64,000 bases of DNA from Paenibacillus sp. BSR1-1 (lineage in GTDB: Bacteria > Bacillota > Bacilli > Bacillales > Cytobacillaceae): positions 1-64,000 of the forward strand of contig NZ_JAQMWQ010000019.1 in the NCBI RefSeq assembly GCF_030403775.1, in the 5' to 3' direction. Of the stretch, positions 42,364-50,452 are shown in pieces. The position numbers were made by a program, and so were the translations under genes. A model generated the notes under the pieces. The model searched no databases. It had not been told where the DNA came from and saw nothing but the letters and a program-made list of their open reading frames with translations. How positions within the stretch are numbered: position 1 is the stretch's first letter; each line of letters begins with the position of its first letter.

Positions 42364-43568
42364 GTAGCATAACCACCCTTCATTCTTGATTTAATTGCTT
42401 TAGGGAGAGCAAACATGACGATAAATGCATTTAGAATCCAATAGATGACTGGATACCATGCAGCCCATAAGTAATACTTTGTTATATTGTCATACTTTGA
42501 ATCGACTTTTATCGAGGCCCAAAGTTGGATTAGGCTCATAAATACAAGGGCGAAGGACGAAAAAGTTATCCATATAAAAAGCTGTTGAATCGTAGAGACT
42601 GAAAAAAAATAATAAAGGGTGACAAATACCCATGAAAAGGACCAAATTAAACTAACCCATTGTTCAAGATAAACTGGCCAAATCCTTCTTTGCCGCCAGT
42701 CTAATAAAATCTTCCAGTATTTCATCATCACTTCTTGTCCACCTTGAGCCCAGCGAATTCTTTGTTTCCATATGCCACTTATCGTTTCCGGAACAAGCAT
42801 CCAGCACAATGCACGTGGTTCATATCGAATGTCCCAAAATCGTTGCTGCAATTTCCAAGAAACAGATATGTCCTCTGTGATCATATCCCGATCCCATAAA
42901 CCAACATCAACTAGTGCCCTTTTTCGAAAGGCTACAACTACACCCGAAACGGTCATAATTTTACCTATTATTCTTTGAGTTCTTTTGATCGCTCCTATGA
43001 TCGACGCGTATTCTACAATCTGTAAACGACTTATTAATGTATCACGATTTCGAATTCTTGGATTTCCTGTCACCGCTCCTAGTCTTTCCCCCTTATGAAG
43101 GAAGTGGTAGATGAGATAGTGTGCTGCGTATGGATCTAAAATGGCATCAGAGTCAACACAGACTAAGAACTCCCCGTTAGATGCATGACAGGCAATGTGT
43201 AAAGCATTTGCTTTTCCCCTATTTTCTTTACAATCAATCACTTTTAGATCAGAATAACGATCTACAAGACTCCGAAGGATAGTAAAGGTGTTATCAGTAC
43301 TCCCATCATTCACGGCAATAATTTCCTTTTTCGGATAATTGATATGAGACAAATAATGAATGGTTTCTTCAACAGTTTCCTCTTCGTTAAAACATGGTAC
43401 TAAAATACTAATTAACGGCCATTCAATTTGATCAAAATTAATAAGGTCTTCTTGTTCACGATAATTAAAAAATAAGTGAGTACCAGCTATCCAAACCAAA
43501 GACATTAATAATGGATACCAAAACACAAATTCTGATACATACCTAATTATTTGTTCCATTTTTTTCAC
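42324..43568 (-). CDS. icaA: Poly-beta-1,6-N-acetylglucosamine synthase (IcaA-like)
   Basis: A 414-residue processive GT2 synthase; staphylococcal IcaA has 412. N-terminal helix, then the GT domain with ILVPCFNEEETVEETI, AVNDGSTDNT, the acidic CVDSDAILDPYA, the general-base region MITEDISVSWKLQ and the processivity motif KQRIRWAQGGQEV; three or four C-terminal helices follow. It makes poly-N-acetylglucosamine, a biofilm matrix polymer, from UDP-GlcNAc. First gene of an icaADB operon; no icaC gene is seen in the window. Confidence 0.9.
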   Translation of the reverse strand: MKKMEQIIRYVSEFVFWYPLLMSLVWIAGTHLFFNYREQEDLINFDQIEWPLISILVPCFNEEETVEETIHYLSHINYPKKEIIAVNDGSTDNTFTILRSLVDRYSDLKVIDCKENRGKANALHIACHASNGEFLVCVDSDAILDPYAAHYLIYHFLHKGERLGAVTGNPRIRNRDTLISRLQIVEYASIIGAIKRTQRIIGKIMTVSGVVVAFRKRALVDVGLWDRDMITEDISVSWKLQQRFWDIRYEPRALCWMLVPETISGIWKQRIRWAQGGQEVMMKYWKILLDWRQRRIWPVYLEQWVSLIWSFSWVFVTLYYFFSVSTIQQLFIWITFSSFALVFMSLIQLWASIKVDSKYDNITKYYLWAAWYPVIYWILNAFIVMFALPKAIKSRMKGGYATWVSPDRGNRKTR

Positions 43569-43617
43569 CCTTCATATTTGGATAAGCAGCTCCTTTCGTT
43601 TTATTTTTTCCAATTTT

Positions 43618-43647
43618 ATAAAAAAAGGACCCATAAATGGATCCAAA
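43618..43647 (-). terminator. Terminator of proline reductase gene
   Basis: On the minus strand GGATCC pairs with GGGTCC (one G-U), followed by TTTTTTT, just past the stop of the reductase gene. Confidence 0.6.
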
Positions 43648-43653
43648 GTGAAA

Positions 43654-44457
43654 TCACCTTAACTTTTTTACCTTATCCGTACAGCTCTCCATCGCAGTTA
43701 GGATTGCTCCGCGAAATTGCTTTTTCTCAAGAGCAGCCACAGCTTCAATGGTTGCCCCCCCAGGAGTACACACATTATCCTTAAGCTCGCCAGGATGAAC
43801 ACCAGTTTCCAGAACCATTTTGGCTGCGCCTAGAATGGCCTGAGCTGCAAGTCGATAGGACTTGTCCCTTGGGATTCCTTGTTGAACTCCGCCATCTGCC
43901 ATGGCTTCAATTAGCATATAAACATAAGCAGGGGATGAGCCACTAATGGCTGGCACTGCATCCATCCATTTTTCCTCGAGTCGCTCAGTTTTTCCAAATG
44001 TCTTGAACACGTGCTCAACTTCCATTAATTCTTCTTGACTAAGACGGTCATTGGGACAAATGACACTCATTCCTTCTCCTACTAGGGAAGGTGTATTTGG
44101 CATGGTCCGAACTGCTTTAACTTTCTGGCCAAAGGCATGTTCAAGATCAAGTAAAGTAATACCCGCTGCAATCGTTACAATAATTGTATCTTGTTTAATT
44201 TCATGCTTAATTTCCTCAATTACGGAAGTATGAAGTTCTGGCTTGACAGCGAGGATAAGAATATCTGCAAACCTTGCAACTTCAATATTATGTAAAGATG
44301 TCCTAATCCGGAAAATCTCAGCAATTTTATCAATTGTATTTTTTGTTGCTGAACTTGCCATGATGTTTTCACGTGAGATCACTTCTGATTTTACGATTCC
44401 CTCCAGCATGGCCTGCGCCATTTTCCCCGCTCCAATAAATCCTATCTTTTTATTCAT
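43654..44457 (-). CDS. proC: Pyrroline-5-carboxylate reductase
   Basis: A 267-residue NADPH-dependent enzyme of the last proline synthesis step. Rossmann motif KKIGFIGAGKMAQAMLEG at the N-terminus; VRTMPNTPSLVGEGMSVI and the C-terminal signature LKDNVCTPGGATIEAVAALE are typical. Bacillus has several isoenzymes (ProG, ProH, ProI) and I cannot say which one this is. ATG at 44457 is preferred over a GTG nine bases upstream because GTGTGGAG precedes it. Confidence 0.92.
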   Translation of the reverse strand: MNKKIGFIGAGKMAQAMLEGIVKSEVISRENIMASSATKNTIDKIAEIFRIRTSLHNIEVARFADILILAVKPELHTSVIEEIKHEIKQDTIIVTIAAGITLLDLEHAFGQKVKAVRTMPNTPSLVGEGMSVICPNDRLSQEELMEVEHVFKTFGKTERLEEKWMDAVPAISGSSPAYVYMLIEAMADGGVQQGIPRDKSYRLAAQAILGAAKMVLETGVHPGELKDNVCTPGGATIEAVAALEKKQFRGAILTAMESCTDKVKKLR

Positions 44458-44478
44458 GCTCTCCACACCCTATTCTTG

Positions 44479-44991
44479 TTACTTGTACATTTCATTTTCT
44501 AATATGATGACATTTTCTGCAAACGTTGTTCTCCCAACTTCTTTTGTATTTTCTACTAAGCGATAAATATTGTCACAGCATCTTTTTGCCCCTTTTACTA
44601 ATAAAGGCACTCCGATAACATCAATTTTTAAACCTCTCGAAAAAAATCCACCCATTGACATTAAAAATGGTACTGTTGGGGATGTATTGGAAAACACAAT
44701 TTTTTCATCAAACTTAAATTTTTCTTGCAGCAATAAACTCATTTCTTTTAATGCCGGAACTACATATTTATTTCTTTTCCGTCCAATTGTGTACACAGAA
44801 TGACCTTCTTCATCCACCCCGTGAAAAATAAGCTTGCCAAAATCCTGTTTCGTTAATTTATTGAAATATTTCACATTTAATATTTCTTCGGTCGTCAATT
44901 TCTGTTCCGATTGCGGCAATTGTTTTAAATGATATGCAGCTGCTAAAGAAGTTGTATGTGTGCCACCATAATCATTATAGATATAAATCAT
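44479..44991 (-). CDS. DUF3189 family protein
   Basis: A 170-residue soluble protein of the DUF3189 family, common in spore-forming Firmicutes. It begins with the IYIYNDYGGTHTTSLAAAYH motif and contains GVDEEGHSVYTIGRKRNKYV. The first motif resembles a nucleotide or phosphate loop, but function is unknown. It lies 12-20 bp upstream of proC on the same strand, so the two may be co-transcribed. Confidence 0.8.
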   Translation of the reverse strand: MIYIYNDYGGTHTTSLAAAYHLKQLPQSEQKLTTEEILNVKYFNKLTKQDFGKLIFHGVDEEGHSVYTIGRKRNKYVVPALKEMSLLLQEKFKFDEKIVFSNTSPTVPFLMSMGGFFSRGLKIDVIGVPLLVKGAKRCCDNIYRLVENTKEVGRTTFAENVIILENEMYK

Positions 44992-45050
44992 GGTATCATC
45001 CTTTATCCTTTTGTCTATTTTTATTATGGATGATTATTGAAAGATTAACC

Positions 45051-45088
45051 AAAAAAAGAAGCTTTTAGATAGACCTAAAAGCTTCTTT
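45051..45088 (-). terminator. Terminator of the deo-cdd operon
   Basis: GAAGCTTTTAG pairs with CTAAAAGCTTC just after cdd; the minus strand continues with a T-run. Confidence 0.8.
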
Positions 45089-45095
45089 CGAAAAA

Positions 45096-45494
45096 TTATT
45101 TATTTAAATCCTTCGGCGAAAAAGCACCTGGAAGAAGATCTTTTACAAGAATTCTTTGAATATCACCCTTTAGATTGGTAAGAACCACTTCCATATCTTG
45201 ATCACAAAGCTCAGAAATCACCTGACGGCAGGCGCCGCATGGAGGAACAGGCCGCTCTGTATCGGCTACAACTACAAGCGAAGAAAAGTTAGTTATCCCT
45301 TCTGAATAGGCCTTAAATAATGCGGTCCTCTCTGCACAGTTGGTCATACCATAAGCGGCATTTTCAATGTTGCAGCCATGAAAGACTTGACCATCGCTGG
45401 ATAAAAGGGCTGCGCCAACTTTAAACTTTGAATAGGGAACATAAGCAAACTCTCTCGCTTTATTCGCCTCGAGCATTAAATCTTTTTCTTCCAT
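45096..45494 (-). CDS. cdd: Cytidine deaminase
   Basis: A 132-residue homotetrameric-type zinc enzyme converting cytidine and deoxycytidine to uridine forms. The zinc site is clear: NCAERTALFKA (Cys, catalytic Glu) and PPCGACRQVISE (two Cys), with FKVGAALLSSDG near the N-terminus. ATG at 45494 lies ten bases after GGCGGAG; a GTG at 45503 is too close to it. Last gene of a deoC, XapX, cdd cluster for pyrimidine (deoxy)nucleoside salvage. Confidence 0.95.
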   Translation of the reverse strand: MEEKDLMLEANKAREFAYVPYSKFKVGAALLSSDGQVFHGCNIENAAYGMTNCAERTALFKAYSEGITNFSSLVVVADTERPVPPCGACRQVISELCDQDMEVVLTNLKGDIQRILVKDLLPGAFSPKDLNK

Positions 45495-45519
45495 CCTTCT
45501 CACTCTCCGCCGTGGAATA

Positions 45520-45690
45520 TTAATGTTGAACTAATTTAGTAATCCATTCAAGTATTACACCGCCAAAGTATACGCCGAAAACACCAACGACTGCGGAGAA
45601 TACTGGGGGTGCGGGTAATGGCAGTTTTAAAAACTTAAACAGCATTCCAACAACTAAGCCAGCTATTAACGCCATTAATACATCTCTCAT
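45520..45690 (-). CDS. XapX-domain small membrane protein
   Basis: A 56-residue protein read directly from the gap between deoC and cdd: MRDVLMALIAGLVVGMLFKF then LKLPLPAPPVFSAVVGVFGV, then YFGGVILEWITKLVQH. This is the two-helix XapX (DUF1427) pattern with the proline-rich PLPAPP turn. GTGAGGGC lies about nine bases before the ATG. The family was named after the E. coli gene next to xapAB (nucleoside use), so its place inside a deoxynucleoside operon fits. Easily missed because of its length. Confidence 0.8.
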   Translation of the reverse strand: MRDVLMALIAGLVVGMLFKFLKLPLPAPPVFSAVVGVFGVYFGGVILEWITKLVQH

Positions 45691-45714
45691 GTTTTTATGC
45701 CCTCACATTAATTA

Positions 45715-46389
45715 TTAGTAATTACTATAAGAAAGTTCACCTTTGGCAATTGATACTCCAGAACTTGCGCCAATACGAGTAGCTCCTGCCTCCACCATTG
45801 CCAGTGCATCTTCACGGCTGCGAACTCCGCCGGAAGCTTTTACACCAATTTCAGGACCAACTGTTTCACGCATTAAGCGAATATCCTCAACCGTTGCGCC
45901 TCCTGTTGAAAAACCAGTAGATGTTTTAACAAAGTCTGCACCTGCTTTAACGGATATTTCACATGCTCTTATTTTTTCCTCATTCGTTAATAAACATGTC
46001 TCAATAATAACTTTAACTAAAGCTTTTCCTTTTGCAGCTTCTACAACTGCACGAATATCTTTTTCCACTAAAACATCTTGTTTATCTTTAAGAGCTGCAA
46101 TATTTATGACCATATCAATTTCATCTGCGCCGTTTTCAATGGCATTTAAGGTTTCAAATGCTTTTGTCTCAGGTGTTGAAGCTCCAAGCGGGAAACCGAT
46201 AACGGTACATACCTTCACTTCAGGTTTATCCGCAAGAATTTTAGCTGCCGTACTTACCCAAGTAGGATTGACACAAACTGAAGCAAAAGAATACTTTTTA
46301 GCTTCTTCTGCTAATAGTATGATTTCTTCTTTCGTAGCGTCTGCTTTTAATAATGTATGATCAATCATATTTACAATATTTTGAGTCAT
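45715..46389 (-). CDS. deoC: Deoxyribose-phosphate aldolase
   Basis: A 224-residue class I aldolase splitting deoxyribose 5-phosphate into glyceraldehyde 3-phosphate and acetaldehyde. The motifs MIDHTLLKADATKEEI, VCTVIGFPLG, the active-site lysine regions VKVIIETCLL and ADFVKTSTGFSTGGAT, and GVKASGGVR are present. AGGAGGAAT precedes the start. First gene of the operon, with operator-like repeats over its promoter and deoR upstream. Confidence 0.96.
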   Translation of the reverse strand: MTQNIVNMIDHTLLKADATKEEIILLAEEAKKYSFASVCVNPTWVSTAAKILADKPEVKVCTVIGFPLGASTPETKAFETLNAIENGADEIDMVINIAALKDKQDVLVEKDIRAVVEAAKGKALVKVIIETCLLTNEEKIRACEISVKAGADFVKTSTGFSTGGATVEDIRLMRETVGPEIGVKASGGVRSREDALAMVEAGATRIGASSGVSIAKGELSYSNY

Positions 46390-46459
46390 GATTGGAATTC
46401 CTCCTCGATTTTTAAAGACATTTATATTTAAATATTAAAGGTTTAATTATCACACTGTT

Positions 46460-46511
46460 ACTATAGCAAAGACACTGAACATTTGTAAATACTTTTATGA
46501 ACAAATGTAAA
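46460..46511 (-). promoter_or_regulatory. deoC promoter with candidate DeoR operators
   Basis: On the minus strand TTTACA (46484-46489) and TATAGT (46460-46465) are 18 bp apart. On the plus strand TGAACATTTGTAAA (46476-46489) and TGAACAAATGTAAA (46498-46511) are 22-bp-spaced repeats, one covering the -35 element and the other just upstream. A similar palindrome lies before deoR. Confidence 0.65.
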
Positions 46512-46540
46512 TTTTATTTATGTATATTCACATAAAAGAC

Positions 46541-46568
46541 AAAAAAACAGCTCCAAGGCTGTTTTCTT
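46541..46568 (-). terminator. Terminator of deoR
   Basis: AAAACAGC and GCTGTTTT stem with a T-run on the minus strand, directly after the deoR stop codon. Confidence 0.75.
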
Positions 46569-46575
46569 TGAGCTA

Positions 46576-47520
46576 TTATTCCTTTTTATCAAGTAAAAAT
46601 TGAGCCGTAAATTGATCAGTTACAAGAACATTTGCATAACCGCCTTTTAAAGCACCGTATATACCATCAATTTTGTTTGGCCCACCAGCGACAAGAATAG
46701 AATGCTCTTTCGCCCTTAGATCATTTAAATTGACTCCTAAGGTTCTTTGATTCAGGCTTTCGTTGCAGATCCTCCCATCATTATCGAAGAAACGAGAGCA
46801 AATATCGCCGACTGCAGTTCCATACAATGATTCCAAGTCACTGTCGGTAAAATAGCCCAACTGAAATAGTAATGAATCAGTTTTTATTGGGCCAATGGTA
46901 AACAGGGCAATGTTCGCCTGCCTGCCAAGTTCAAGAATTTTACGAATATGCCGATCTGCCTCCATTGCCTGCCTTACCACCACATGATCCACAATAGCAG
47001 GAAGTGGAAGGTTGTGCGGCGTCGTATTATAGGCTTTACCAAAAAGATATAAAATTTCTGAGGCATACGTATTCGTTTCGGCATGGCTGACTCCGCCTTT
47101 TAGCTGAACAACTTTTACATCTTTAACAAACTTCTGTTTCAGCTCTATTGCGATATGGTAAAGGGTTGTTCCCCATGTTACACCGATAATGTCATTATCC
47201 TTCACAATTTCATCAAGAAATTGGGCTGCTTTTTCGCCAAGATAGTTTTTAATGATGTGGTTTTCATATTGCGGAATCGATGCGACAATGGCTTTTTTCA
47301 AATTAAATTTTTCTTCTAATTGATGTGACAAATTTTCAACATTTTCTGTAGGGTCCATGATGCTGATCTGAACGATACCATCACTTTTTGCTTGTTGTAA
47401 TAACCTGGATACTGTCGGGCGGGAGACCCCTAAAACTTTGGCTATCTCATTTTGATTATAATCCAGTAAATAATATAACTTGGCTGCTTCAATCACCTTA
47501 CTTAATTTTTCTCGATCCAT
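46576..47520 (-). CDS. deoR: SorC-family deoxyribonucleoside regulator DeoR
   Basis: A 314-residue repressor; B. subtilis DeoR has 313. N-terminal helix-turn-helix DYNQNEIAKVLGVSRPTVSR followed by LLQQAKSDGIV, then the SorC sugar-binding domain (GVTWGTTLYHIAIELK, VAGGPNKIDGIYGALKGGYA). Binds deoxyribose 5-phosphate in B. subtilis and represses the deoxynucleoside operon; the same job is inferred from the adjacent deoC. ATG at 47520 is favoured because AGGTGGG precedes it. Confidence 0.9.
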   Translation of the reverse strand: MDREKLSKVIEAAKLYYLLDYNQNEIAKVLGVSRPTVSRLLQQAKSDGIVQISIMDPTENVENLSHQLEEKFNLKKAIVASIPQYENHIIKNYLGEKAAQFLDEIVKDNDIIGVTWGTTLYHIAIELKQKFVKDVKVVQLKGGVSHAETNTYASEILYLFGKAYNTTPHNLPLPAIVDHVVVRQAMEADRHIRKILELGRQANIALFTIGPIKTDSLLFQLGYFTDSDLESLYGTAVGDICSRFFDNDGRICNESLNQRTLGVNLNDLRAKEHSILVAGGPNKIDGIYGALKGGYANVLVTDQFTAQFLLDKKE

Positions 47521-47581
47521 AGGTCCCACCTAAAAAGATTTTTTCTATATTGTATCAAAAAAACGAGCATAGTCATAATAA

Positions 47582-47597
47582 TTTTACATTTGTAAAA
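47582..47597. promoter_or_regulatory. Palindrome upstream of deoR
   Basis: TTTTACATTTGTAAAA is a palindrome with two central bases, 62 bp before the deoR start, and shares ACATTTGTAAA with the repeats before deoC. Suggests autoregulation of deoR. Confidence 0.5.
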
Positions 47598-47719
47598 ATC
47601 GATATGAACATATTCTAATTATTAACGGCATAGGAGTTAATTTAAACAGTGAATTTTCAAATTGATATAAGGGGAAAATTTATTAACCAACTGTTTTCCT
47701 GCGAATAGGGAGTGAAACG

Positions 47720-49894
47720 ATGAAAAAATTTGGCGGATACATTTACCAAATGCGAAAATTGATTTTAGGACTATGGATAGCAATCATTATCTTTTTTGGA
47801 TTTTTTGCATTACAACTGCCATCAGTTTTAAGTGGAAACGGCTTTGAATTTAAAGGGGAATACAGTGAAACAAGGAGGATTTTAGAGCAGGACTTTGGTC
47901 AGCCCAAATCATCGCTTATTTTAGTTTTTGAAAAAGAAAAACAAATAAGTGAAAAGAAATTTCATGACTTTATTCAAAATACATTTGATAAATTGAGAAA
48001 TTTTGATGGTGCACATAAGGCTACAACTCCTTTTGAGCGTGATGGGATGCTAAAGGGAAACTATGCCTATGGGCTGCTCACTTTTAATAAAAAACCCGAA
48101 AGCCTTGGTACTGAGATTGATGAATTAAAAAAGTTCCTAAAAAATAAAAACGGCTTAAAGGTTACCATAACCGGTGAACCCGTAATCGTCAAAGACTTAA
48201 ATGCCGCTAGCCAGGAAGATCTCGCAAAAGCTGAAATGATTGGCCTGCCAATTGCTCTCATTGTACTTATTCTAGCTTTTGGCGGTATTGTGGCTGCCTC
48301 ACTCCCGCTTGTTATTGGCGTGGTTTCCATCTTAACAACTATGGGAACTGTTTACTTTTTTAGCTATGGTGCTGATTTAACTATTTTTATTTTAAATATT
48401 GTCCCGATGATTGGTCTTGCTTTAAGCATTGATTTTGCATTATTATTTATAAACCGCTTTAAAGAGGAAATCGATACGAAACCAATTCAAGAAGCAATTG
48501 AGATAACAGTGGAAACCGCCGGCCGTTCGATTATCTTTTCAGGACTTTGTGTGTTTATTGGTTTATCAGGGCTTTGGTTTATCAAGATAGATATTTTTCA
48601 AAATGTTGCCTTGGGCGGAATGACGGTTGTATTTTTATCTGCTCTGTGCGCTTTAACCTTTCTCCCTGCCATTTTGTCTATACTAGGGAAAAAGGTAAAT
48701 AAATTAAGTTTACTGCCTGTTACAGATAAACAAACTAGTTTATGGTATAAGTTCGCTAAATTTGTGATGCGGCGTCCTGTTCTCATGTCGATTACAGCAT
48801 TTTCAATTCTTCTTGCCGGCCTTATTCCAGTTAAACAGATGATCTTAACCATCCCTGGGACAGATTCATTGCCGGCGAAATATCCTTCAAGAGTAGCATT
48901 AGAAACCTTCAAGCATCAATTTATCGCTAAGGAGAAACGAGACGAGAAAAAAGTAACCATCGTCTTAACCACGAAAGGAAAAATCTTTGAAAAAAACAAT
49001 TTTAATAAAATTGGTCATATAATAAATCGACTTGAGGAGGATCCTCTTGTTAATACTGTTAATTCACCTTTTTCAGTAACAGGAATAAACGATTCAGACC
49101 AGCTCCTTCAGTTTTTAACCACTGGGGACAAATCTAAAGTTGCACCGATAATAGACTATTTTATAAAAGATAATAAGATGCTTTTTGAGGTTTATTTAAA
49201 AACAAGTGAGCATTCTTCTAAAGCGCGAGCTTGGGTTGAAAAATGGTCAACAAAAGATTTAGGCTTGAAAGCTTCTTTTGGAGGACCAATAAAATTTGAA
49301 CAAGAAATTTTTACGGAAATTTATAAAAAAGCACCTTATGGATTACTTTTAATTGTTATTTCCACACTTGTGATTTTGATGGCGGCATTTCGATCAATTC
49401 TTATTCCAATAAAAGCAATCTTAATGAATATATTAAGCCTTGGCTGCACCTTTGGCATTGTCGTTTGGATATTTCAAGAAGGCCATTTAGGTATGACACC
49501 TGCAAATATTGCCTTAATATTGCCAGTATTTGTTTTTACTCTTGTCTTTGGGCTTTCGATGGATTATGAGGTCTTTCTTATCTCGAGAATTCAGGAGTTT
49601 TATCTAGAAACAGGTAATAACAGCGAGGCGACAATCTATGGCTTAACCTATACAAGCAAGATTATTACGTCAGCAGCGGCTATCATGATTGTTGTAACTG
49701 GTGCCTTCGCCTTTACAGGAGTCATGCCAATCAAGCAATTGGGTGTTGGAATTGCTACAGCCATTTTTATCGATGCGACCATTGTCAGGATGGTTCTTGT
49801 TCCGGCCTTAATGAAGCTTCTCGGTGACTGGAACTGGTGGTTCTTTGGAATCAAAAACAAAAATCAATTGGAGAAACGAAAAAAGCCAGCCTGA
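47720..49894 (+). CDS. MMPL-family RND-type exporter
   Basis: A 724-residue transporter with two repeats, each with one helix, an extracytoplasmic loop (about 35-165 and 385-525) and a five-helix bundle. The MMPL signature GLALSIDFALLFINRFKEE in the first bundle and FGLSMDYEVFLISRIQEFY in the second show the proton-relay Asp positions. YdfJ/YdgH-like Bacillus members are of this type; substrates are probably lipids or hydrophobic compounds. AGGGAGTG precedes the start. Monocistronic, divergent from deoR. Confidence 0.88.
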   Translation: MKKFGGYIYQMRKLILGLWIAIIIFFGFFALQLPSVLSGNGFEFKGEYSETRRILEQDFGQPKSSLILVFEKEKQISEKKFHDFIQNTFDKLRNFDGAHKATTPFERDGMLKGNYAYGLLTFNKKPESLGTEIDELKKFLKNKNGLKVTITGEPVIVKDLNAASQEDLAKAEMIGLPIALIVLILAFGGIVAASLPLVIGVVSILTTMGTVYFFSYGADLTIFILNIVPMIGLALSIDFALLFINRFKEEIDTKPIQEAIEITVETAGRSIIFSGLCVFIGLSGLWFIKIDIFQNVALGGMTVVFLSALCALTFLPAILSILGKKVNKLSLLPVTDKQTSLWYKFAKFVMRRPVLMSITAFSILLAGLIPVKQMILTIPGTDSLPAKYPSRVALETFKHQFIAKEKRDEKKVTIVLTTKGKIFEKNNFNKIGHIINRLEEDPLVNTVNSPFSVTGINDSDQLLQFLTTGDKSKVAPIIDYFIKDNKMLFEVYLKTSEHSSKARAWVEKWSTKDLGLKASFGGPIKFEQEIFTEIYKKAPYGLLLIVISTLVILMAAFRSILIPIKAILMNILSLGCTFGIVVWIFQEGHLGMTPANIALILPVFVFTLVFGLSMDYEVFLISRIQEFYLETGNNSEATIYGLTYTSKIITSAAAIMIVVTGAFAFTGVMPIKQLGVGIATAIFIDATIVRMVLVPALMKLLGDWNWWFFGIKNKNQLEKRKKPA

Positions 49895-49914
49895 CTTTTC
49901 AAGGTTGGCTTTTC
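49879..49914 (+). terminator. Terminator after the MMPL gene
   Basis: AAAAGCCAGCCT pairs with AGGTTGGCTTTT, overlapping the end of the gene. Confidence 0.75.
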
Positions 49915-49935
49915 CCCATTTATCTAGGACTTCAT

Positions 49936-50256
49936 TTAGGACATAAATGAAAGGATAACTTTTTGTGGTAAATCTGTCTCACTATCAGTTTTTCTTTTTA
50001 AACGTTCACAGGATGGCATTTCATATGAAAAATCCTCAACATTTACTGGAATGACTCCCCTTTGCTGCAATTGTTCAAATACTTGCTTCATCGCCTCTTC
50101 TGTGGTAATCGTTCCTTCTGAATCCTCCATTTGTAAGTAATCTACACATGTTTCGATAATATTTTCATCAATTTGTTCTTGAGTAAACACTAATTTTGCA
50201 CCTGTGATATTTTCGACTTCCTGGTTTTCTAATTCAATAATGGTTGTAATGTTCAT
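49936..50256 (-). CDS. Hypothetical acidic protein
   Basis: A 106-residue soluble acidic protein (IELENQEVENITGAKLVFTQ, DYLQMEDSEGTITTEEAMKQ) with no signal, helix or recognised domain. GTGGAGGTAAG precedes the ATG, so it is probably real. It is alone between convergent and divergent neighbours. I do not recognise a family. Confidence 0.55.
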   Translation of the reverse strand: MNITTIIELENQEVENITGAKLVFTQEQIDENIIETCVDYLQMEDSEGTITTEEAMKQVFEQLQQRGVIPVNVEDFSYEMPSCERLKRKTDSETDLPQKVILSFMS

Positions 50257-50452
50257 TTTTTCTTACCTCCACTTTTTTATGACTTCATTATAAATCATTT
50301 TCACTTCCCTAATGTTTGAAATCTCTTTAATTCGTTTTTTATTCAAATGTTTTTGACAAATTTCTGTCCATTTTCATTACTCCCTTTAAAAGGTATTAAC
50401 AACCGTTTTAGGCAAAATAATAACAGTAGAAAAATGATGCAGGAGGTACAAT

